Of a stretch of DNA of 64,000 nucleotides, positions 1 to 8,353 are shown in pieces; positions within the stretch are counted from its first letter, which is position 1, and each line of letters begins with the position of its first letter. The notes under the pieces are model-generated. The model had not been told where the DNA came from. It saw nothing but the letters and a program-made list of their open reading frames with translations, and did no database searches. Where the stretch lies: positions 3,668,501-3,732,500 of the forward strand of contig NZ_CP092489.1 of NCBI RefSeq assembly GCF_025643335.1, in the 5' to 3' direction. Source of the stretch: Endozoicomonas sp. Mp262. Its GTDB lineage: Bacteria > Pseudomonadota > Gammaproteobacteria > Pseudomonadales > Endozoicomonadaceae. Made by a program: the position numbers and the translations under genes.

Positions 1-1
1 T

Positions 2-2017
2 ATACCTCTGGAAGATTATTGGGAAAAAATCGCGATAAAACAGGCTAAAAAAACGCTGGATAAAGCTGCATTTAAACCTCGTCAGGTAGAGGCATTTACC
101 TCTATTCAACAGCAATTTGATTTTATTGAAACACCTACCCCTCTTCAGGATTTTGCTCAGAAGGTGATGATTGTTAATGAACCACAGCTTTTTATTCTGG
201 AGGATGTAACAGGTGCAGGTAAAACCGAGGCAGCAATGATACTCACTCACCGGTTGATGAGTGTTGGCCTTGCGCAGGGGTTGTATGTAGGGCTTCCGAC
301 TATGGCAACTGCCAATGCTATGTATAGCCGGTTAGCGGCAAGCTATCGGTCACTTTATTCCAGTACGGAGCGAGAGCCACCTTCACTGGTGCTCGCTCAT
401 GGTGCAAGTCAATTATCTGAGGCCTTTCGGCAATCTGTACAGATTAATGAGCAACCGCAAGATCAGGATTATGATAAAGATGATTATTCGGCCTCAGCTT
501 ACTGTAATGCCTGGCTGGCTGATAGCCGAAAAAAAGCGTTATTGGCAGATATTGGGGTAGGTACTATCGATCAGGCTTTGCTGGCAATTTTACCGGCTAA
601 ACATCAGTCCTTAAGACTCTTAGGGTTATCGGGCAAGGTATTACTGGTAGATGAAGTTCATGCCTATGACACGTATATGCAGCAGCTACTTTCTGTTTTA
701 TTAAAGGCTCATGCGGCACAAGGAGGCAGTGTTATTTTGATGTCCGCGACCTTGCCTAGTGCTCTCAGGAAAAAACTGGTAGATGCTTATGCTTCAGGTC
801 TACATAGTGATGCGTATTCAGTGGCATTAAATGAAACAAGTGCTTACCCATTGGTATCTCATTACCGGCGCATGTCGGGTTTGCTTGAATACCGGGTGGA
901 TACCCGGGATAGTGTTCGTCGATCCGTAAAGGTAAAACATATTACCAGTGAAGAAGATGCTATTCAGGTAATAAAGCAGGCAGTAAGAGTTGGCCGCTGT
1001 ATTTGCTGGGTTCGAAATACTGTTAATGATGCTCTTTCTGTATTTCAAAAGTTAAGTCAGGATCAAACGCTAAAAGACTGTTTGACATTGTTCCATAGTC
1101 GATTTGCGATGATAGATCGCCAATCTATAGAATGTGATGTAATTGATCGCTTTGGTAAACGGTCAAAACAGGAGGTGCGTAGGGGGCAAATCCTGATTGC
1201 TACTCAAGTTGTGGAGCAAAGCCTGGATCTGGATTTTGATGTAATGATATCAGATTTGGCACCCATTGATTTACTCATTCAGCGAGCAGGGCGGCTACAA
1301 AGGCATATCCGTGATAAATCAGGAAATCCTTTGGAAGGTAGTCAAAATGATCTTCGAGATGGGCCCTGTCTTTATCTGCTTTCTCCAGATCCTGAAGCAG
1401 TAGAAGATAAAAACTGGCTACGTTATGTGTTACCGGGAACACAGTCTGTCTATAAACATGTAGGCCAGCTCTGGCTAACCAGCAAGCTGCTTCGAGATAA
1501 AAAAGGTTTCAGGATGCCTGAAGATGCGCGTTATCTTATTGAGGGAGTTTATGGTGAAGTGGCACAAGACTTGATACCTGCCGTTTTGGAGGAGGTGTCG
1601 CAGGAAGCGGAGGCTGAAGAAATCTCCCGGCGTAATATGGGGAATTTTAACCGGCTTCTCATGGAAAAAGGGTATAACCTGGCCAGTGGTGGGAAATGCA
1701 GTGGTTGGGATAATGATATCAATATTCCTACTCGCTTATCGGCAAATAGCATAACTGTTGTGTTGGTAAAACCTGATGGGCAGGGTGAATTACAGCCCTA
1801 TGCAGAAAGGGGTGATCATCCATGGGCGCTGAGTCAGATTAATTTACCGATAGAATTGTGGGAGCAGGCTAAAGAAAAAATTCCAGGTGATTGGGTAATA
1901 ACAGTAGAGCAATTAAAACAGAGTCAACCATCCGTGAAATGGCTCCCGGTATTTCCCTTGATTGGAGATATAGTGAATAACTATTGTCCAAATAGAGGTT
2001 GGTTGCCGGATAAATAA
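2..2017 (+). CDS. cas3: CRISPR-associated helicase/nuclease Cas3 (type I-E), 5' end outside the window
   Basis: Cas3 is recruited by target-bound Cascade, nicks the displaced strand and degrades foreign DNA with its HD nuclease and SF2 helicase. The frame is open from base 2, so the gene starts left of the window and the N-terminal HD domain is not visible. What is seen is the helicase half: a Q-motif-like TPLQ just before base 164, Walker A GAGKTEAA (about 208-231), DEVH (about 650-661), SATLP, and the motif V/VI stretch with QVVEQSLDLDFD and QRAGRLQRH. The C-terminal Cas3 domain runs to the stop at 2015-2017. An ATG at 164 lies inside the helicase domain and is not the true start. It is separated from casA by 165 bp that hold divergent regulatory signals, so cas3 is probably its own transcription unit, as in Escherichia coli. 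Confidence 0.95.
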   Translation: MPLEDYWEKIAIKQAKKTLDKAAFKPRQVEAFTSIQQQFDFIETPTPLQDFAQKVMIVNEPQLFILEDVTGAGKTEAAMILTHRLMSVGLAQGLYVGLPTMATANAMYSRLAASYRSLYSSTEREPPSLVLAHGASQLSEAFRQSVQINEQPQDQDYDKDDYSASAYCNAWLADSRKKALLADIGVGTIDQALLAILPAKHQSLRLLGLSGKVLLVDEVHAYDTYMQQLLSVLLKAHAAQGGSVILMSATLPSALRKKLVDAYASGLHSDAYSVALNETSAYPLVSHYRRMSGLLEYRVDTRDSVRRSVKVKHITSEEDAIQVIKQAVRVGRCICWVRNTVNDALSVFQKLSQDQTLKDCLTLFHSRFAMIDRQSIECDVIDRFGKRSKQEVRRGQILIATQVVEQSLDLDFDVMISDLAPIDLLIQRAGRLQRHIRDKSGNPLEGSQNDLRDGPCLYLLSPDPEAVEDKNWLRYVLPGTQSVYKHVGQLWLTSKLLRDKKGFRMPEDARYLIEGVYGEVAQDLIPAVLEEVSQEAEAEEISRRNMGNFNRLLMEKGYNLASGGKCSGWDNDINIPTRLSANSITVVLVKPDGQGELQPYAERGDHPWALSQINLPIELWEQAKEKIPGDWVITVEQLKQSQPSVKWLPVFPLIGDIVNNYCPNRGWLPDK

Positions 2018-2087
2018 CCCCGCGATAGCGGGGAACATTTTTAATGGAATACCACGACGGTTCATTCCCAGAGAGCTGGGGTACAGG
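2010..2087 (-). ncRNA. CreR-like mini-CRISPR: two degenerate repeats with a 19-nt guide aimed at the casA promoter region
   Basis: Read on the minus strand, 2086-2058 is a 29-nt relative of the array repeat. It starts CTGTACCCC, has a rewritten stem CCCAG/CTGGG, and ends GGGAATGAACCG, so the 8-nt Cas6e handle ATGAACCG is intact. After 19 nt (2057-2039) comes a second degenerate repeat at 2038-2010. It starts ATGTTCCCC, keeps a 6-bp stem CCCCGC/GCGGGG around a 4-nt loop, but has lost the handle. The guide starts TCGTGGTATTC and matches 2157-2143 upstream of casA beside an AAG PAM. At its own locus the guide is preceded by CCG, not a PAM, so it should not self-target. Layout matches Cas-regulating RNAs (CreR) known from types I-B, I-E and V-A. 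Processing and repression are inference. The second hairpin could also end transcription on either strand. Confidence 0.75.
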
Positions 2088-2092
2088 CTCCG

Positions 2093-2121
2093 ATAATAAT
2101 TGCTCTTGTGTGTTTTGAAAA
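2093..2121 (-). promoter_or_regulatory. Candidate sigma-70 promoter of the mini-CRISPR RNA
   Basis: On the minus strand there is a -35 TTTTCA (2121-2116), a 17-nt spacer and a -10 TATTAT (2098-2093). The predicted start at 2086-2087 coincides with the first base of the degenerate repeat, which is what a dedicated promoter for a crRNA-like transcript would give. It is interleaved with the casA promoter on the other strand. Confidence 0.5.
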
Positions 2122-2132
2122 GCAGGTATACT
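2106..2132 (+). promoter_or_regulatory. Candidate promoter of the casABCDE-cas1-cas2 operon
   Basis: A -10 TATACT (2127-2132) lies 15 nt after a weak -35 TTGTGT (2106-2111), predicting a start near 2139 and a leader of about 44 nt to the casA ATG. The ribosome site is AAGG near 2169-2173. The mini-CRISPR target begins immediately downstream, so bound Cascade would block initiation or early elongation. Confidence 0.45.
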
Positions 2133-2142
2133 ATTCTGTGCC

Positions 2143-2160
2143 ATTAGAATAACACGACTT
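2143..2160 (-). other. Predicted Cascade operator: protospacer of the mini-CRISPR with AAG PAM
   Basis: On the minus strand AAG (2160-2158) is followed by TCGTGTTATTCTA (2157-2145). Against the guide the matches are positions 1-5, 7-11, 13 and 15. The mismatches at 6 and 12 are exactly those not read by type I-E Cascade, and pairing fades after 13. Such short seed pairing is expected to allow binding without Cas3 cleavage. The site covers about +4 to +18 of the predicted casA transcript. Confidence 0.65.
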
Positions 2161-2182
2161 ATTTATAATAAGGTCAATCAGT

Positions 2183-3787
2183 ATGAATAGTATCGAAAGC
2201 CAGTGGCTCGATGCTCTCAGGGAAGATGGCAGTCAGCACAAAATAGCTCCCTGGCAAATTGCGGAGCAGGAAAACCCGGTGATAGAACTGGTGGCATCTC
2301 GCCCGGATTTTCTAGGAGGCAATTATCAATTTCTCATTGGGTTATTACAAACTGTATTCTCGCCAGAAGATCATGATCAATGGTTGGAGTATTGGGAAAC
2401 ACCACCAACAGCAAAAGAATTAAAAACGGCTCTTCAGCCATTTGCCCCATATTTTGAGCTGATCAATCCAGATGGTCCCGCGTTTTTGCAGGATTTCGAC
2501 CTGGCAGAAGGTGAAAAAAAGCCTATTGCAGCATTATTAATTGATGCTCCAGGCGGTAAAACGATAAAAGACAATCTAGATCATTTTGTTAAGCGAGATA
2601 GCGTAACCGGTTGTTGCGAAGCGTGTGCCGCTACGGCGCTGTTTACTTTGCAAAGCAATGCTCCTTCCGGTGGTGTTGGCCATCGTGTGGGTCTTCGAGG
2701 TGGCGGGCCTATGACCACTTTATTGTTACCCCAAACAACCGCACCCTTATGGAGAAAAATCTGGCTGAACATTCTGCCACAGGATCATGCCGAAGGTTAT
2801 GAAACTGTTGAGCCAGGCTGTACTTCTGTCCTTCCGTGGCTGGCTTCTACACGTTTATCGGATAAAAAGGGGAGGGCAACCTATCCTGAAGATGCCAGCC
2901 CCTTACAGGCATACTGGGGAATGCCAAGGCGAATTCGTCTGGAAGTGGCAAATAGGCAGCCGGGCCAGTGTGATTTGTGTGGCAGTCAAGTTGATGAGTT
3001 AATAACTCATTATCGGACAAAGAATTATGGGATCAATTATGAGGGAGCTTGGGTTCATCCTCTTTCACCTTACAAGCGTGATCCTAAAAACGAAAAGCCA
3101 CCTTTGAGTCTCAAGGGGCGGCAAGGAGGGTTGGGTTATCAGCATTGGTTAGGATTGGTCTGGAAGGATAATGATAATAATGAAGCCGCACAGATTACGA
3201 CTGAATTTAATAACTCCAGGGTTAGTGAGGCCAGCGATGATAGCCTTGATACTGTGCGTTTATGGTGCTTTGGCTACGACATGGATAACATGAAGGCACG
3301 TTGCTGGTATGAGCAGCGAATGCCGCTTCTTAATATCCACTCAGATTATCGCGAAGACTTTATTCACTTTGTTAGCCAGTTAATAGATGCAGCAAAAGAC
3401 ACCGTAAAACTGCTGCGAAGTCAGGTTAAATCAGCCTGGTTTGAACGACCTAAGGATGCCAGTGGTGATATAAGCAGTATTGACCAATCTTTCTGGCAAG
3501 CGACGGAAACCTCCTTTTATGAATTACTACATGGCTTGGTCGTTCATATAGGTAAGAGTCGCTTGATGCCTATATCGATTGCAGAAAAATGGCTGATAAC
3601 CCTTAGAAAGACAGCTGAAACTCTGTTTGATCACTGGGTGTTGGAAGGAGAGGCTGAGGACATGCCCATGAAGCGTATTATGGGGGCAAGGCGCTTGCTT
3701 ATAGCCAGGCTTTATAACGCCAAGTCAATGCCAAAATCATTAAAGGGATTGGATCATATTACTCGATCTGGCAAAGAGGCTGCTTGA
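2183..3787 (+). CDS. casA: Cascade large subunit Cse1/Cas8e
   Basis: Large subunit of the type I-E Cascade surveillance complex. It reads the PAM, opens target DNA and recruits Cas3. The 534-residue product has the Cse1 signature GGVGHRVGLRGGGPMTTLL in the central region. It also has cysteine pairs (GCCEAC near residues 147-151, and CDLC near 268-271) of the zinc-binding kind seen in part of the family. Length is usual for Cas8e (about 500-540). It is first in a tightly packed operon: its TGA overlaps the casB ATG by one base, so the two are translationally coupled. The start ATG at 2183 follows AAGG at suitable spacing. Probably repressed through the mini-CRISPR target 25-40 bp upstream. Confidence 0.96.
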   Translation: MNSIESQWLDALREDGSQHKIAPWQIAEQENPVIELVASRPDFLGGNYQFLIGLLQTVFSPEDHDQWLEYWETPPTAKELKTALQPFAPYFELINPDGPAFLQDFDLAEGEKKPIAALLIDAPGGKTIKDNLDHFVKRDSVTGCCEACAATALFTLQSNAPSGGVGHRVGLRGGGPMTTLLLPQTTAPLWRKIWLNILPQDHAEGYETVEPGCTSVLPWLASTRLSDKKGRATYPEDASPLQAYWGMPRRIRLEVANRQPGQCDLCGSQVDELITHYRTKNYGINYEGAWVHPLSPYKRDPKNEKPPLSLKGRQGGLGYQHWLGLVWKDNDNNEAAQITTEFNNSRVSEASDDSLDTVRLWCFGYDMDNMKARCWYEQRMPLLNIHSDYREDFIHFVSQLIDAAKDTVKLLRSQVKSAWFERPKDASGDISSIDQSFWQATETSFYELLHGLVVHIGKSRLMPISIAEKWLITLRKTAETLFDHWVLEGEAEDMPMKRIMGARRLLIARLYNAKSMPKSLKGLDHITRSGKEAA

Positions 3788-4323
3788 TGAAAAAGTTAAA
3801 AACTGAGGATTATAAAGCGCTCCAATCATGGTGGTCAGCACTTCAAGGCAATAGGGGAGATCGTGCTCAATTACGTAGGGCACAGGCTCCTGATGATGTT
3901 TTACTGACCCCTGCATTTGCTCGATTTTTACAGACCATGCCTTCGTACTGGTCAGACAATAAACCCTGGATGCCGTTAACTGACAGTGCAATGGTCGCAG
4001 CGGTTTTGGCACGAGTTAAATACAAGAGTGAAAATGACCGTATTAGCTTTGCCAGGGCGCTTGCTATGCCCAAGGAAGGAGCAGGTAAAGCGGTAATGAG
4101 TGAATTGCGATTTCAGCAGTTACAAAAAAGTCATACAGAAGAAGATTTTTTCCGGCGTATATGTAGGGCGATTGCGTTACTGGATGGGAGAGTCAATATC
4201 ACCTCATTAGCTAATGATATTTTGCATTGGTTAGATGAGTCACGGCAGGGACCGGCTAATAAGCCAATGGATAGACTGGCTGTTCGCTGGGCATCAGACT
4301 ATTACGCTGCTTTTAAAGAGTAG
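3787..4323 (+). CDS. casB: Cascade small subunit Cse2/Cas11e
   Basis: Small helical subunit, two copies per E. coli Cascade, that stabilises the displaced strand. The 178-residue product carries the Cse2 features: WWSALQGNRGDRAQLRRA near the N terminus, and the C-terminal stretch with RRICRAIALLDGRVNITSLANDILHW. I start it at the ATG 3787-3789, which shares one base with the casA stop. A TTG one codon earlier would also fit. Length (178) is close to the usual 160-200. It sits between casA and casC as in all I-E operons. Confidence 0.94.
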   Translation: MKKLKTEDYKALQSWWSALQGNRGDRAQLRRAQAPDDVLLTPAFARFLQTMPSYWSDNKPWMPLTDSAMVAAVLARVKYKSENDRISFARALAMPKEGAGKAVMSELRFQQLQKSHTEEDFFRRICRAIALLDGRVNITSLANDILHWLDESRQGPANKPMDRLAVRWASDYYAAFKE

Positions 4324-4354
4324 GCGAGATTATTGGTTATAACAGGAGTAAATA

Positions 4355-5416
4355 ATGAGTCGCTTTATCCAATTACATATTCTTACCTCTTATCCGCCTG
4401 CTAATTTAAACAGGGATGATAATGGCCGACCTAAAACAGCCAAAATGGGTGGAGCTGATAGGTTGCGTATTTCTTCCCAGTGCATTAAAAGAACATGGCG
4501 CACATCAGACCAGTTTCAGCACTCAATGCAAGGGCGTTTGGGGACTCGAACAAAAATGCTGGGGGTTGAAATATACCGTTCCCTAATTGATGGCGGTATT
4601 GGTGATAAACAAGCACTGGTCTGGTCTCAAAGTATTGCTGGACAGTTTGGAAAGTTCAAGAAAGGAGAAAAGGATAACCCGTTAATAGGATTAGAAATAG
4701 AACAACTGGTACATGTTAGTGCTGCTGAAAAAAAAGCCATTGATGTACTTGCTCAACGTCTGATTACTGAGCGAAGGGCACCTGAGAAAGAAGAGTTGGA
4801 ACTATTGCGGGCGGAAGAGCAGGCTGTAGATATTGCGCTTTTTGGTAGGATGCTGGCATCGAAAACAGCACATAATGTTGAGGCAGCATGTCAGGTTGCT
4901 CATCCTATCAGTGTTCACTCAGTCACTATTGAAGATGATTACTTTACTGCGGTTGATGACCTTAATGACACCTCTGAAGATGTAGGGGCGGCTCACATTG
5001 GGGAAACGGGTTTTGCTGCGGGACTGTTTTATTCCTATATCTGTATTAATAAAGAGCAGCTTATTGATAATTTAGGTGGTAATAAAGCTTTGGCTGACAG
5101 AGCTGTTGCTGCACTGACTGAAGCAGCATTGAAAGAATCACCTCATGGAAAACAGAATAGCTTTGGTAGCCGTGCATATGCATCTTATGTGCTGGCAGAG
5201 AGCGGTGATCAGACTCCCCGTTCGCTTGCGGTTGCTTTTCTTAAGCCGATTGGAAGGCAGGCAGGTGATTACGGTTTAGCCGCAGTCAGTGCGTTGGAAC
5301 AACAGTTGGATGGTTTTGACAAAGTATATGGAAAATGTGCTGATGCCCGGTATTCTATGAATGCTTTTAACGGGAACGGGAGAATGGATGAACTGTTAGC
5401 ATTTGTTAGCGAATAA
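4355..5416 (+). CDS. casC: Cascade backbone subunit Cse4/Cas7e
   Basis: Cas7e (353 residues, usual about 350-365) forms the six-copy backbone that wraps the guide and makes every sixth base flip out through its thumb. The N terminus IQLHILTSYPPANLNRDDNGRPK and the following GGADRLRISSQCIKRTWR are the Cas7e hallmark (split here only for reading). The C-terminal part has GSRAYASYVLAES and NAFNGNGRMDELL. It begins 31 bp after casB with a good ribosome site, AACAGGAG. Confidence 0.95.
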   Translation: MSRFIQLHILTSYPPANLNRDDNGRPKTAKMGGADRLRISSQCIKRTWRTSDQFQHSMQGRLGTRTKMLGVEIYRSLIDGGIGDKQALVWSQSIAGQFGKFKKGEKDNPLIGLEIEQLVHVSAAEKKAIDVLAQRLITERRAPEKEELELLRAEEQAVDIALFGRMLASKTAHNVEAACQVAHPISVHSVTIEDDYFTAVDDLNDTSEDVGAAHIGETGFAAGLFYSYICINKEQLIDNLGGNKALADRAVAALTEAALKESPHGKQNSFGSRAYASYVLAESGDQTPRSLAVAFLKPIGRQAGDYGLAAVSALEQQLDGFDKVYGKCADARYSMNAFNGNGRMDELLAFVSE

Positions 5417-5425
5417 GAGGTTGTC

Positions 5426-6205
5426 ATGAACCACCTTGTTTTTCGCCTTTATGGAGCAATGGCAAGCTGGGGGGAAATAGCTGTTGGTGAAAACCGTCAT
5501 ACAGCAACTTACCCAGGTAAGTCAGCCATTCTAGGATTGTTAGGAGCCGCTCTGGGTCTTGACCGAAATAATGAAAAAAAGCAAACAGAGCTTGCGACTG
5601 GTTATACGACAGCGATAAAACTAGTGAACTCTGGACAGCTGCTCAAGGATTATCATACATCACAAGCACCTGATTCAGTGGGTAAGTTTAGCTATCGCAC
5701 CCGTCGGGATGAGTTGGTAGTAGGTAAAGAACGGTTGAAAACAGTGCTGTCTTCCCGTGAGTACCGCACTGATTTTCATGCCATTGTAGCCGTCACAACA
5801 ACGCCTTCTGCTTGTTGGACATTGCAGGAATTGAAGGAAGCGTTACTAAAGCCCAAGTATCACCTATATCTTGGACGTAAATCATGCCCTTTATGTGCTC
5901 CCCTCAATCCCCGGGTTGTTGATGTCAATAACTTTCGGGAGGGGTTGGACTGTTATCAACCTGGAGCTTTGTTATCTGATGAGGAGCGACCTGAGTGGAG
6001 TTGTCAATCTCGATGGTTGGCTGAAGATCGTATCACTCATTATTACTGGGAGGGTGATTTGAATGCTTTTTCAGAATCAGTGGCAGGATTTGATCCATCA
6101 CAGGTACACGTACTGACTCGCTATGATCAGCCATTCTCACGTAATCGTTGGCAATTTCTTCCCAGGCAGGAAAATTGGTGGATGTGCAACAGGGAGAAAG
6201 ATTGA
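5426..6205 (+). CDS. casD: Cascade subunit Cas5e
   Basis: Cas5e caps the crRNA 5' handle in Cascade. The 259-residue protein opens with LVFRLYGAMASWGEIAVGE, the usual Cas5e start, and continues with RHTATYPGKSAILGLLGAALG, a typical PxKSxxLGLLAAALG-type segment. The ATG at 5426 follows AAGAGG. Its TGA (6203-6205) overlaps the next ATG, so translation of casE is coupled. Confidence 0.95.
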   Translation: MNHLVFRLYGAMASWGEIAVGENRHTATYPGKSAILGLLGAALGLDRNNEKKQTELATGYTTAIKLVNSGQLLKDYHTSQAPDSVGKFSYRTRRDELVVGKERLKTVLSSREYRTDFHAIVAVTTTPSACWTLQELKEALLKPKYHLYLGRKSCPLCAPLNPRVVDVNNFREGLDCYQPGALLSDEERPEWSCQSRWLAEDRITHYYWEGDLNAFSESVAGFDPSQVHVLTRYDQPFSRNRWQFLPRQENWWMCNREKD

Positions 6206-6981
6206 TGTACCTATCCCGAATACAGCTGACACCAGCTATCGCAAAACACTCTCAATTGGGCCATATTCTCAGGGATAGTTGTTATGCCATGCATCGACTA
6301 CTGTGGGACTTATTTGACCAAAACGAGCGTTTTCTTTTTCGTGAGGAGCAGGTCAGAGACCAGCTTGAAGAATACAGGAATTTGCCGCTTTATTATGTGC
6401 TTTCACGCACTAAACCAAAAGCAGACAATCCATTTTTTAACATAGAAAGTAAATGTTTCCAGCCAAAGCTTAAAGAGGATGATCAATTAAGTTTTTGCCT
6501 GAGAGCTAATCCGACTATAACCCGCCGGGTTGAGGGCAAGAAAAATTCTACTCGCCATGATGTGATTATGGATGCGCAATATCAGTGGTTGAAGAAAAAC
6601 TGTATTGAGCGGGGAATACCTATGTCTGGTAGTAAAAGTAATTTACGGTGTTTATTAGCCAGCCATGATGATTTCTCTGGAGAGGAAGGATTTCAGAGAA
6701 TGAGCGATGCTATCCAAATAGAAATGACCAATGCTTCGGTGCAATGGCTATCTAAGCGGGGAGTCGCTAATGGTTTTACTGTAATGGAGGGTTCGGTTCA
6801 GTCATCAGGATACCAATGGCATGCTTTGCCAAAAAAAGGGCGCAATGCTGGTTTTAGTGCATTGGACTATGAGGGGGTACTTGCAATAACAGAACCTGAG
6901 AAATTTATCTCTGCTTTGTTTAGAGGTATAGGTCCCGCTAAAGCGTTTGGCTGCGGTTTGCTACTGATCAAGCGGACATAA
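6205..6981 (+). CDS. casE: crRNA-processing endoribonuclease Cas6e
   Basis: Cas6e cleaves at the 3' base of the repeat hairpin and leaves the 8-nt handle, here ATGAACCG. The start is the ATG at 6205 inside the casD stop (ATG after AGGGAGAAAG), giving 258 residues. An upstream in-frame ATG at 6148 would intrude into casD and is not used. N terminus MYLSRIQLTP and an RNA-binding glycine loop near the C terminus (GIGPAKAFGCGLLLIKR) are diagnostic. If the mini-CRISPR transcript is processed, this enzyme would do it. Confidence 0.94.
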   Translation: MYLSRIQLTPAIAKHSQLGHILRDSCYAMHRLLWDLFDQNERFLFREEQVRDQLEEYRNLPLYYVLSRTKPKADNPFFNIESKCFQPKLKEDDQLSFCLRANPTITRRVEGKKNSTRHDVIMDAQYQWLKKNCIERGIPMSGSKSNLRCLLASHDDFSGEEGFQRMSDAIQIEMTNASVQWLSKRGVANGFTVMEGSVQSSGYQWHALPKKGRNAGFSALDYEGVLAITEPEKFISALFRGIGPAKAFGCGLLLIKRT

Positions 6982-7012
6982 TGGTTATTGGGATAAAGAA
7001 AGGAGATCAGGG

Positions 7013-8232
<1,220 letters not shown>

Positions 8233-8353
8233 CCCTTCCGGGTCATATTGTTCTTTAACAATGAGATGAAATTTTTTCAAGATACAGATACTGGATTCTG
8301 GTGGAATTTGTAATATCCAATTATTGCATATAAATCAATAGCATACGTTTAGA
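8233..8353 (+). promoter_or_regulatory. CRISPR leader
   Basis: AT-rich stretch of 121 bp between cas2 and the first repeat. It opens with a short stem GACCC/GGGTC (8231-8244) that could weakly terminate the cas transcript. The motif TTCTTTAACA (8251-8260) and the last bases GTTTAGA before repeat 1 resemble the E. coli I-E leader. AATCAATAGCATA (about 8333-8345) resembles an IHF site (WATCAANNNNTTR) at the position where IHF bends the leader for integration. The array promoter should lie here, but I see no clear -35/-10 pair. Confidence 0.6.

Noticed and set aside
2018-2042. The GC-rich hairpin after cas3 as nothing more than its terminator
   Set aside because: The T run is separated from the stem by AACA. 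The reverse strand keeps TGTTCCCC of the repeat and the 6-bp stem plus 4-nt loop, and a second repeat-like element with intact handle lies 19 nt away. A double role remains possible.
2018-2182. A CreTA-type toxin-antitoxin module in the cas3-casA gap
   Set aside because: Only 165 bp are available, and no small toxin frame with a ribosome site is visible. The guide points at the casA promoter itself, so autoregulation explains the data better.
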